DNA of 6,244 nt from Bacillota bacterium. Lineage in GTDB: Bacteria > Bacillota > Clostridia > Oscillospirales > Oscillospiraceae. Each line of letters opens with the position of its first letter. The first letter of the stretch is position 1. Location of the stretch: the NCBI GenBank assembly GCA_023406225.1, contig JAEXWS010000040.1:1-6244 (forward strand). The letters are read 5' to 3'. A program made the position numbers and the translations under genes. The notes under the pieces were generated by a model, which saw only the letters and a program-made list of their open reading frames with translations, made no database searches and was not told the DNA's origin. Positions 1 through 5,671 of the stretch are shown one piece after another.

Positions 1-275
1 AGTTCTTCCTTCAGCGCAGGGCCCGGCGGCAGGACAGCGGCGCGGCCCGGAAAACGGACCTGGAAAAGCGCCTGGACGCCATTGCGGACTGCCTGATGGC
101 GTCCTCGATGGACCGCATCCAGTACCTGTGCAAGTGCTACATCAAGGACCGATGCGTGGACGTGGAGGACCTGCGGCGGCTCCACATTATGCACGAGAAG
201 TACCACAACCTGGGCGGGAATGGAGACCTGGACAACCTTATGGAACAGGTGGACGCCCTGCCCCTGAAAGTATGA
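1..275 (+). CDS. Small phage protein, C-terminal part (5' end outside window)
   Basis: An open frame enters at base 3 and ends at TGA 273-275, giving about 90 residues of a protein whose start is not visible. The visible part begins with a basic stretch (QRRARRQ), then a charged helical segment (KTDLEKRLDAIADCLMASSM), and ends with a helical region rich in Tyr, Cys and His (IQYLCKCYIKDR...LHIMHEKYHNLGGNGDL). From memory, similar small proteins with a YHxLGGNG-type ending sit just before the holin in clostridial prophages, often behind an N-terminal membrane anchor. Any such anchor would lie upstream of this window. It sits 58 bp before the next phage gene, on the same strand, so it is probably part of the late operon. 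Its biochemical role is unknown. Confidence 0.7.
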   Translation, partial: FFLQRRARRQDSGAARKTDLEKRLDAIADCLMASSMDRIQYLCKCYIKDRCVDVEDLRRLHIMHEKYHNLGGNGDLDNLMEQVDALPLKV

Positions 276-333
276 CCCCGCCGCCTGGAGCGGCTGAACA
301 TAAAAACTTGACAAAAGAAAGGAACGGCACATC

Positions 334-651
334 ATGGACAAAAGAATCGAAGAGATCCTGGAAGCCTACAAGAACGGCGGGAAGACCGCGGAGGAGGCCA
401 ACGCGGAACTGAAGGAGGCGGGGGCCAACTTCCACCTGGACGCCGGGAAGAATCCTTCCGGCGGCTGGACGCAGGCGGAGATGGACGCGGGCTTCCTGCC
501 CGGCTCGCCCGATACCCCCAAGCCGGACAAGCCCGACATGGGCCGCGTGATCCCCCTGGCGGGACAGACGGTCCTCCAGGAGTGCCGGGGCGGCCGCTAC
601 GCTGTGACCTATGACGGGGATGGGTACGCGGTGAAGGCCGCGCGGCTATAA
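334..651 (+). CDS. Phage hypothetical protein, 105 aa, end of structural module
   Basis: A 105-residue acidic protein starts at ATG 334 behind an AAGGA-type ribosome site (about 318-322, a rather long spacing). Residues 1-35 form a predicted charged helix (MDKRIEEILEAYKNGGKTAEEANAEL is its pattern, with an AEEAN-type helix turn). A Pro/Asp/Lys-rich linker follows (around 55-70), then a short beta-rich end (GRYAVTYDGDGYAV). There is no signal peptide or membrane segment. Its place between the end of the late genes and the lysis genes, and its resemblance from memory to small proteins of Oscillospiraceae prophages, support a phage origin. No enzymatic motif is visible and its function is unknown. 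Confidence 0.7.
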   Translation: MDKRIEEILEAYKNGGKTAEEANAELKEAGANFHLDAGKNPSGGWTQAEMDAGFLPGSPDTPKPDKPDMGRVIPLAGQTVLQECRGGRYAVTYDGDGYAVKAARL

Positions 652-682
652 CAGAAAAAATACCTTCAAAAGACAGTAAAAA

Positions 683-711
683 TTGACATTGAGTGGTAAA
701 TTGTGTAAGAT
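683..711 (+). promoter_or_regulatory. Sigma-A type promoter for the first lysis cassette
   Basis: TTGACA (683-688) is followed after exactly 17 bases by TAAGAT (706-711), in an AT-rich 110-bp gap between GC-rich genes. Transcription would start near 718 and leave a leader of about 44 bases before the holin ATG. A strong GAAAGGAG ribosome site lies at 748-755. The holin and amidase may therefore be transcribed separately from the upstream late genes, or in addition to them. Confidence 0.75.
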
Positions 712-761
712 ATTAGAAAACTTTCGAATATACGGTTGCAGAGGGCAGAAAGGAGTATTTT

Positions 762-1040
762 ATGGACATTACTTCCCTTGGAATCACCGGCGTAGCGGTA
801 ATCACCGTCATCTGCTATCTTATCGGGCAGTTGGTCAAGGTGACGAGCCTGGACAACAAGTACATCCCTGTGATCATGGGAGTATCAGGCGCTGTTCTGG
901 GTGTGGTGGGTATGTTCACCATGCCGGACTTCCCAGCTATGGACTACATGACCGCTGTTGCCGTGGGCATCGTCTCCGGTCTGGCTGCCACAGGCATCAA
1001 CCAGGTGTACAAGCAGCTCTCCCAGGGCAAAGACACATGA
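762..1040 (+). CDS. Phage holin (first copy)
   Basis: This 92-residue protein starts at ATG 762, six bases after GAAAGGAG. Residues 8-25 (ITGVAVITVICYLIGQLV), 35-53 (IPVIMGVSGAVLGVVGMFT) and 64-80 (TAVAVGIVSGLAATGIN) are hydrophobic, so two to three membrane segments are expected. The short charged C-terminus is typical of holins. Family knowledge: proteins of this length and pattern in clostridial phages are annotated as phage holins. They oligomerise in the inner membrane at a set time and let the endolysin reach the cell wall. The endolysin gene follows after 16 bases. A second holin at 5672 is about 78% identical over the first 86 residues. The exact Pfam holin family was not checked. Confidence 0.85.
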   Translation: MDITSLGITGVAVITVICYLIGQLVKVTSLDNKYIPVIMGVSGAVLGVVGMFTMPDFPAMDYMTAVAVGIVSGLAATGINQVYKQLSQGKDT

Positions 1041-1056
1041 GGGCGGGTGACCGGAC

Positions 1057-1764
1057 ATGAAAGAGCGGTTGGCCGATTCGGGAAATTATGGCGGTTTTCG
1101 GACCGCCGGCCAGATTCGGTATCTGGTGATCCACTACACCGGCAACAAAGGGGACACAGCTGTTGGAAACGCCGCGTATTTCGCTACAGGATCACGGGGC
1201 GCCTCCGCCCACTACTTCGTAGATGAGTCGGAGGTGTGGCGGTCCGTGCCGGAGCTGCGGATGGCTTGGCATTGCGGGACGAAAGGCGTCTACTGCCATC
1301 CGGAGTGCCGCAACGCCAATTCCATTGGCATCGAGATCTGCATGTGGGATAAGACCGGCGGACTCCGGCAGGGGAGCATCGACCGGGCGGCGGCGTTGGC
1401 GCGGGAGTTGATGGAACGGTACGGCATCAGCGCTTCCCGCGTGGTACGGCATTACGACGTGACCGGAAAGAGGTGTCCGGCGCCCTTCGTGGACGATCCG
1501 GCGCTGTGGGAGGCATTCCGGGAAAGATTGGAGGGAGAGGCGGTGCGCTATCAATATTTAAAAGATGTCCCTGCGGCGTTTCAGGGGACGATCAAGATGC
1601 TGATGGATGCCGGGATCATCCAGGGCGACGGCAGCGACCCCACCGGCAACGGGGCCGTGATCGACCTTACCCGTGACCAGGTGCGGACGCTGATGTTCTG
1701 CTATCGGGGCGGGGCGTTCGACGCGCGGCTCCGGGCTGCGGGACTGAAACCAGCGGTAGAGTGA
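1057..1764 (+). CDS. N-acetylmuramoyl-L-alanine amidase (phage endolysin)
   Basis: This 235-residue protein has an Amidase_2 (T7 lysozyme/PGRP-like) domain over about residues 15-150, which cuts the bond between N-acetylmuramic acid and L-alanine in peptidoglycan. Zinc ligands are readable: H26 in VIHYTGN, H132 in VVRHYDVTGKRCPAP and C140 in the same motif, with K138 in the position often used for catalysis. Residues about 164-225 (YQYLKDVPAAFQGTIKMLMD..., then DLTRDQVRTLMFCYR) form a C-terminal module often seen in clostridial phage amidases, perhaps for wall binding. There is no signal peptide, as expected for an endolysin that depends on the preceding holin. The start at ATG 1057 is preceded by a moderate GGGTGA site (1045-1050). 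It is the last gene before a strong terminator. Confidence 0.9.
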   Translation: MKERLADSGNYGGFRTAGQIRYLVIHYTGNKGDTAVGNAAYFATGSRGASAHYFVDESEVWRSVPELRMAWHCGTKGVYCHPECRNANSIGIEICMWDKTGGLRQGSIDRAAALARELMERYGISASRVVRHYDVTGKRCPAPFVDDPALWEAFRERLEGEAVRYQYLKDVPAAFQGTIKMLMDAGIIQGDGSDPTGNGAVIDLTRDQVRTLMFCYRGGAFDARLRAAGLKPAVE

Positions 1765-1823
1765 CGTTCGAGGCAGATATGCGAAAGGTTGGGTGGCGGT
1801 GACGCCCAGCGCCAATGTGCAAG

Positions 1824-1868
1824 AAAACACCCCCGGAGGCTTTGCGGCTTCCGGGGGTGTTTTTGTTT
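1824..1868 (+). terminator. Intrinsic terminator closing the first lysis cassette
   Basis: The arms 1824-1840 and 1847-1863 pair over about 17 bp with one G-U pair, around a 6-base loop (TTTGCG), and run into a T-rich tract (GTTTTTGTTT). The left arm begins with AAAACA, so the structure could also stop transcription from the opposite strand. It separates the prophage lysis genes from the following regulator unit. The 59 bases between the amidase stop and the stem hold no gene that I can see. Confidence 0.92.
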
Positions 1869-1915
1869 AAAGGCTGAAAGGAGCATTTCATTTCTACGAC
1901 ATATATAGTACAATA

Positions 1916-1944
1916 TTGACATAAATATTCAAAAAACGTTATAT
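1916..1944 (+). promoter_or_regulatory. Promoter of the regulator gene
   Basis: TTGACA (1916-1921) is followed after 17 bases by TTATAT (1939-1944), or after 18 bases by TATATT (1940-1945). The region 1865-1960 is strongly AT-rich compared with its surroundings. A good ribosome site (AGGAG, 1963-1967) lies eight bases before ATG 1976. The -35 box overlaps the first of two AATATT words (1912-1917 and 1924-1929), which form a short dyad centred on 1920/1921 and could serve as an operator. Confidence 0.7.
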
Positions 1945-1975
1945 TCTGTTACCGGCAAAGAGAGGAGAAGAGATC

Positions 1976-2672
1976 ATGATTGTAAAAATGAATGAGAACG
2001 GCATGCTGTATCTACCGCCCTATGCTACCGATCGTCTTTCACTTCGTTCCGGGGATGCGCTTTATTGTCTGGTGGAAAAAGACTCTATCTGTCTTACACC
2101 CACAAAGGGAGCGCTGATGGGACCTTTCCCCCCCCTTAACGGGGCTCTCAGCCGCATGCTTCGGCTCTCTTGCCTTTTACCAGAACGGAATTTTGATTCA
2201 CATTGCCAATCAGAAAGCGAAGGAATTGCTTGCGCTTTTACTCGCAGAGTCTGGGAAACCGCTCCGCAAGTCCCAGGCGGCGGAAATTTTGTGGCCGGAG
2301 ACAGACATTGAGCATGCCATGGACAGCTTGTATAAAGTTTGTGGGGCGATCAGGAAGCTGGATCGATCAGGAGTTGCCTTTCCCTTGCAGATCCACCGAG
2401 ACACGATTTGGCTGGATTACGATCGATTGGATAGCGATATCGCCCGTTTCCGGCGTCTTTACCAAAGCCGGGAGGAGATCGCCTGCTGCCTTGCGGCGAT
2501 CGAGCTGTATACAGAACCTTTCTTGCTGAATGAATGCTATGAGTGGAGCGCCACTGCGGAGGCGTATTATGATATACGCTATTTGGAGCTGCTCGGCATG
2601 GCCGAGCAGTATTATCGTTCCCAAGGCAACCGGGCCAAGGCTGCCTATTACGCGAGACTAGCAGAAAGTTGA
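1976..2672 (+). CDS. SARP-like transcriptional regulator with AbrB-like N-terminus, interrupted by a frameshift
   Basis: Two reading frames together encode one recognisable regulator. The first, from ATG 1976, gives an AbrB/SpoVT/MazE-like swapped-hairpin region (residues 1-43: VKMNENGMLYLPPYA...LRSGDALY...SICLTP). The second runs 2136-2672 and reads ACFGSLAFYQNG...QKAKELLALLLAESGKPL...AAEILWPETD, the usual opening of the winged helix of SARP/BTAD regulators. BTAD-type helices follow (AAIELYTEPFLLNECYEW...AEQYYRSQGN). The frames join if one C is removed from the C8 run at 2128-2135, giving about 231 residues. As written, translation leaves the winged-helix frame and stops at TGA 2309-2311 after 111 residues. 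The second frame has a TTG at 2193, but starting there would lose the first beta strand. The likely target is the promoter just behind this gene. The frame change could be a sequencing error, a phase-variable tract or true decay. Confidence 0.72.
2128..2135 (+). repeat. C8 homopolymer at the frame break of the regulator
   Basis: Eight C in a row, preceded by TTT and followed by TT, lie in the linker between the AbrB-like and winged-helix parts. I see no longer single-base run in the window. Seven C would fuse the two frames; eight puts the downstream part out of frame. The reading frame of the second part is blocked upstream by TGA at 2115-2117, so the join must fall at or near this tract. 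Confidence 0.85.
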
Positions 2673-2674
2673 AC

Positions 2675-2713
2675 TTTCCGAAATGTTTCCGTTCAGCTTC
2701 CTGCTTTTTTCGG
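2675..2713 (+). repeat. Four direct repeats at 11-bp period (candidate SARP operator)
   Basis: TTTCCG at 2675-2680, TTTCCG at 2686-2691, CTTCCT at 2697-2702 and TTTCGG at 2708-2713 begin exactly 11 bases apart. The first two match each other fully. The third and fourth match at four and five of six positions. The array starts three bases after the regulator stop codon and ends ten bases before the -10 box at 2724. SARP proteins are known to bind direct repeats with 11-bp periodicity that overlap the -35 region of their target promoters. The neighbouring regulator is therefore the natural candidate to bind here. Confidence 0.7.
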
Positions 2714-2720
2714 AGTCCCA

Positions 2721-2729
2721 TGCTATGAT
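2721..2729 (+). promoter_or_regulatory. Extended -10 of the cargo operon promoter
   Basis: TGC TATGAT is an extended -10 element (TGn plus TATGAT, 2724-2729). The -35 position 17 bases upstream (2701-2706, CTGCTT) is a poor match to TTGACA and lies inside the 11-bp repeat array. A weak -35 covered by activator repeats fits a promoter that needs an activator. Transcription would begin near 2736, about 50 bases before ATG 2788. Confidence 0.62.
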
Positions 2730-2772
2730 GGCCACAGCAGAGGAACCTCTACAAAACCTACCGGACAAAAAC

Positions 2773-2780
2773 AAGGAGGA
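2773..2780 (+). promoter_or_regulatory. Ribosome binding site fixing the start of the RhiA-like gene
   Basis: AAGGAGGA lies seven bases before ATG 2788. The same frame is open back to ATG 2683, but that start has no ribosome site and would place the promoter repeats and the -10 box inside the coding region. The start at 2788 is therefore chosen. Confidence 0.88.
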
Positions 2781-2787
2781 ACAAAAG

Positions 2788-3396
2788 ATGGCAACGAAGT
2801 ACGATCTCGAAGTGATCCACAATGGAACTGACTGCGGCGATTTTTGTCTCTATCAGACGTATGACGGTCAGATGGACGATATCCGCCCCCTGGTCTGGTT
2901 CAGCAAGACCGCTCACCCGGGCACCAAACTGTCGTTCGAGTGGAGCATTGATTACAGCCTGGCCTGGAGCGAGCAGGGCGACCTGACGCCGGGCGTGGTG
3001 TTCCGGGCGTCTCAAATCGTGCCCACGGATCCCACTGACACCTCGAAAAATACGCTTCTGCTCACCCGGGAGAAGGATGCTTTCCGCTTTGGCCCGTCCG
3101 ACAATCCCACCAAGGCCGGCAAGCTGGGCGTGGTGTGCGACAGCATGATCCCGTCCGGAACTGCCTCTGTGGGCGTGGGCATGTCCGGAAAGCCCACCCA
3201 GGCGTGCGTGGCGTCCCCCAGCTTGAAGTATACCTTCACCCCGCATCCCCGCTACTGGATCGCCTTCGGCAAGTTTGAGGAAGGCGAAGTGATCGATCTG
3301 AACCGCATGACCCAGAAGTTTGAGATCAATTATCCTGTGAATACATATCACCGGGCGGTGGAGCTGACGTCCAACAACACCTGGATGGACCAGTAA
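2788..3396 (+). CDS. RhiA-like protein of unknown function
   Basis: A 202-residue soluble protein without signal peptide or membrane segment. It reads as a beta-rich fold with conserved-looking blocks: FCLYQTYDG (about 18-26), LVWFSKTAHPGTKLSFEWSI (about 35-54), LAWSEQGDLTPGVVFRASQ (about 58-76), VGVGMSGK (about 131-138) and FTPHPRYWIAFGKFEEGEVIDLN (about 150-172). These match my memory of proteins annotated as RhiA (rhizosphere-expressed protein of Rhizobium leguminosarum, under quorum control) and relatives in Pseudomonas and Burkholderia. The biochemical role of that family is not known to me. It is the first gene behind the repeat-bearing promoter, with a near-perfect ribosome site, so it is probably the most strongly made product of the unit. 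A strong hairpin follows before the next gene. Confidence 0.68.
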   Translation: MATKYDLEVIHNGTDCGDFCLYQTYDGQMDDIRPLVWFSKTAHPGTKLSFEWSIDYSLAWSEQGDLTPGVVFRASQIVPTDPTDTSKNTLLLTREKDAFRFGPSDNPTKAGKLGVVCDSMIPSGTASVGVGMSGKPTQACVASPSLKYTFTPHPRYWIAFGKFEEGEVIDLNRMTQKFEINYPVNTYHRAVELTSNNTWMDQ

Positions 3397-3419
3397 GCAC
3401 ACCGCGGATCGCTGACGAC

Positions 3420-3457
3420 CGCCGGAGGCGGGGGCTGTCCGGCCTCCGCCTCCGGCG
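3420..3457 (+). other. GC-rich intergenic hairpin without U-tract
   Basis: The arm 3420-3431 (CGCCGGAGGCGG) pairs perfectly with 3446-3457 over 12 bp. Three more inner pairs (3432-3434 with 3443-3445, one G-U) leave an 8-base loop. No T run follows, so it is not a standard intrinsic terminator. It could act as a partial terminator or as a 3' end that protects the RhiA-like message from exonucleases, so that the downstream genes are made at a lower level. The rest of the 115-bp gap holds only the ribosome site of the next gene. Confidence 0.65.
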
Positions 3458-3511
3458 TCTGTCCGCCCCCTGGGCAATACCGCCCGGAGAACAAGGAAAG
3501 GATCATGGATT

Positions 3512-4564
3512 ATGGCTGAGAATTTTTATTACTTGGCGTCGTATACCGCTGCCTTGGCGGCGGGCTTTGCCGCTGCGGACGCACTGGCCATTGCTAAGGC
3601 GGCGCGGTATGTGGACGACTGCGAAGACTTCACCGTTCCCGGAGCAGTCGTCCCCGAGGGCTCCGGGGCTGTGGAGGAGCCCCTTCGAATATGGCCCGTC
3701 TTTCACTACCTTCCCGGGGACCCGATGGATATCATGAGTACCGTGAACCCGGCCATGTTGAACCCGGCGACCCCCGAGCTTCTGTATGGCCTTCCGCTGG
3801 TCTGCCGTCCGGGCGGGCGGCTGATCCATCTCGTGATCGAACACGCTCGGAAACTCTGGGACGCGGACGGTCCCAGGGAGGCGCGGCTTCAAACGATCGG
3901 AATTGCCATGCACACCCTGGCGGATACTTTTTTGCACCAGGGCTTTGCAGGAGTTTCGGCGCCGACGGTCAATGCCGCCGAAACGATCCTTATCTCCGGG
4001 GATGTCCCCCGGGAGGGCCTCCGGCAGCGGCTGGAGGCCGCGCTGGACGGGCCGCTGGAGGCCGCCTTTGAGCAGATGCAGCCCTATGTGCCGGAGGAGC
4101 CGCCTGTGGGCACCCTGGGCTGCGAACAGCTGGGCGGACTTGCGGACCGCCCCGGTGCGGTTTTCACCTACCTGTCCCCGTGGCCCAGGGTCCCGGCAGC
4201 GGCGTGCGTCAATCCGCTGCGGTTTGCCGCAGCCTACCAGTCGCTGCGGGGAGCTCTGCGGTATATCCGGGGCGCCGAGTCATCCTTTGAAGAAACAGGG
4301 GCCGAGGATCGGACGGGTCTGCTGGATCTGGCCGTCTACTTCGCCTCGGTCCCAAAGGACGTGGACTTGCCTGAAACCTGGTTCAAACAGTTCAGATGGG
4401 CATATCCAGAGCCCTGTGCATACCGCATCCCCGCTTATGAGGAGGACGAGCCGTATATCCGCGGCTTTAAGCTTCAGGCGCAGGCCCAGCGGACTTTGGT
4501 GATGGATGCATGCCTAGTCCTGCGGGATTACATCAGGATATTTGCAGCGGCCAATGGCGTTTGA
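3512..4564 (+). CDS. DUF6765-like protein, degenerate paralog (copy A)
   Basis: A 350-residue protein without signal peptide, homologous to its downstream neighbour. Shared landmarks are SYTAALAAGF and ARYVDDC (residues 10-37), RIWPVFHYLPG (59-69), MHTLADTFLHQGFAG (133-147), RPGAVF (213-218) and LRYIRG (249-254). They match my memory of the DUF6765 family, whose H-x3-D-x3-H core (here H134, D138, H142) suggests an all-helical metal-binding fold that may be related to zinc phospholipase C. Copy A lacks three histidines present in copy B: position 6 is Tyr, 204 is Cys and 209 is Gly. It may be non-catalytic. ATG 3512 is chosen: a preceding ATG at 3505 is in another frame and ends within four codons. 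The ribosome site is AAGGAAAGG (3493-3501), ten bases away. Confidence 0.7.
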   Translation: MAENFYYLASYTAALAAGFAAADALAIAKAARYVDDCEDFTVPGAVVPEGSGAVEEPLRIWPVFHYLPGDPMDIMSTVNPAMLNPATPELLYGLPLVCRPGGRLIHLVIEHARKLWDADGPREARLQTIGIAMHTLADTFLHQGFAGVSAPTVNAAETILISGDVPREGLRQRLEAALDGPLEAAFEQMQPYVPEEPPVGTLGCEQLGGLADRPGAVFTYLSPWPRVPAAACVNPLRFAAAYQSLRGALRYIRGAESSFEETGAEDRTGLLDLAVYFASVPKDVDLPETWFKQFRWAYPEPCAYRIPAYEEDEPYIRGFKLQAQAQRTLVMDACLVLRDYIRIFAAANGV

Positions 4565-4578
4565 GGGAGAGGCGGAGT

Positions 4579-5649
4579 ATGGAAATCAATTTTCATTATT
4601 ATGTGACCTATACTGCGGCGGTTCGGGCAGGGTTTTCTAAAAACGAAGCGGTCGAGGTGGCCCGCGCGGCCCAGTACGTGGACGAGTGCTACGACGTGAC
4701 CACCCAGGGCACCTCGCGCCTGATATTCAGCAACATGGTGGACACCCTGCCCTTTTACTATGGCAAGGTGCGGGATATTTTGAACATATGGCCCGTCTTT
4801 CACTTCCTTCCCGGAAATACGGCCCGCATCTCAGCCGATGTGGATCCCGGGATCACAAACGGGAAAAAAGTGGTTGCGCAGGCCCCCGGTCTGATTTGCG
4901 GCACGGAGAGCAAAGCGACGGCGGCGATTGTGGAGGCCGCCAAAACATTCTGGGCGGATGCGGATGCGACCACGCAGCAAAAGCTTCTGCGTGTTGGCAT
5001 CACCATGCATGTGCTGGCGGACACGTTTGCCCACCAAGGCTTTGCCGGGATCCCTCTCTTTGAAGTCAATGAGGTCGCGGAGGTCAAGACCCTGGAGTTG
5101 ATGGGAAACACGGACTGCCTGGAAAAGAAGAGCTTTGGGAAGCTTGAGAAAAGTCCTTCTTTCACCTCCAGTTCCTTCGGCAACCTGGGCCATGGGCGGA
5201 TCGGGCACCTGCCGGACCAGCCCGGCTGCACATTCTATTACCGGGCCCAGTGGCGCAAGGCCGGCGATCCCTATATTGCCCGCTGTAATCCGCTGGAGTT
5301 TTATTGCGCATATCTCACGATGATCGAGGCAATGCAGTACATTCGAGGCGGCAGGGAGAAATTTTCCAATCAGGTGGATCGTGCGCTTTTGCTGGATAAC
5401 ACCCGCGGCAGGTGGCCCGAGACCAAAAAGTTTGTCGACATGTTCAATGCCGCCAATCAAGACGCGACCCTGGTGCGGCCCTGGTTTCTGCTGGTGCAGG
5501 ACGTGGAGTTCCCGGATGCCTATGTCCCCTATGACAAGAAGCGGGAGGCATCTTTGCAGCTGGACTTTGAGAAAATGGCCAAGGCTTTCCACGACTGCGT
5601 GTTTGCTGACTGCGCGGAACTGAGGGCATATTATGCGCTCTATGAATAA
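4579..5649 (+). CDS. DUF6765-like protein, putative metal-dependent hydrolase (copy B)
   Basis: A 356-residue cytoplasmic-looking protein with the full set of family landmarks: INFHYYVTYTAA (residues 3-14, H6), ARAAQYVDEC (28-37), NIWPVFHFLPG (69-79, H75), MHVLADTFAHQGFAG (143-157; H144, D148, H152) and GHGRIGHLPDQPG (204-216; H205, H210). The histidines and aspartates could form a metal site like that of zinc phospholipase C/P1 nuclease folds, but this is inference and no substrate can be read. ATG 4579 is chosen over upstream in-frame starts because GGGAGAGG (4565-4572) lies six bases before it and the protein then begins in line with copy A. It starts 14 bases after copy A and ends 22 bases before the second holin, so the genes are very likely cotranscribed. 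Confidence 0.75.
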   Translation: MEINFHYYVTYTAAVRAGFSKNEAVEVARAAQYVDECYDVTTQGTSRLIFSNMVDTLPFYYGKVRDILNIWPVFHFLPGNTARISADVDPGITNGKKVVAQAPGLICGTESKATAAIVEAAKTFWADADATTQQKLLRVGITMHVLADTFAHQGFAGIPLFEVNEVAEVKTLELMGNTDCLEKKSFGKLEKSPSFTSSSFGNLGHGRIGHLPDQPGCTFYYRAQWRKAGDPYIARCNPLEFYCAYLTMIEAMQYIRGGREKFSNQVDRALLLDNTRGRWPETKKFVDMFNAANQDATLVRPWFLLVQDVEFPDAYVPYDKKREASLQLDFEKMAKAFHDCVFADCAELRAYYALYE

Positions 5650-5671
5650 CGGTTTTTAAAAGGAGGCTTTT

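Noticed and set aside
308..336. TTGACA at 308-313 as a promoter for the 105-residue phage gene
   Set aside because: No acceptable -10 box follows at 16-18 bases (ATCATG), and the gap is short. Read-through from the late operon is simpler.
1877..1896. GAAAGGAG followed by CATTTC at 1877-1890, resembling the holin ribosome site
   Set aside because: No start codon or open frame follows at a usable distance. It may be a relic of a duplicated lysis leader, but one short match is not enough.
2193..2672. Independent gene starting at TTG 2193
   Set aside because: The same frame encodes the first beta strands of the winged helix upstream (from 2136: ACFGSLAFYQNG), so 2193 is internal. No ribosome site is visible before it.
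2683..2787. In-frame N-terminal extension of the RhiA-like gene from ATG 2683, which would look like a hydrophobic leader (MFPFSFLLF...)
   Set aside because: No ribosome site precedes it, it would overlap the promoter repeats and -10 box, and a near-perfect AAGGAGGA sits seven bases before ATG 2788.
2758..3477. Long open frame on the minus strand (239 codons)
   Set aside because: It lies opposite the RhiA-like gene, has a low-complexity Arg/His/Gly-rich composition and no ribosome site. It is explained by the codon use of a GC-rich gene.
3903..4502. 199-codon plus-strand frame inside DUF6765 copy A
   Set aside because: An Arg/Pro/Ser-rich shadow frame. The frame of copy A carries the family motifs.
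4510..4578. Earlier in-frame start of DUF6765 copy B overlapping the end of copy A
   Set aside because: The extra 23 residues do not align with copy A, and GGGAGAGG is correctly spaced for ATG 4579.
4831..5592. Long open frame on the minus strand (253 codons)
   Set aside because: It is antisense to the well supported DUF6765 copy B, with no recognisable motif or start signal.
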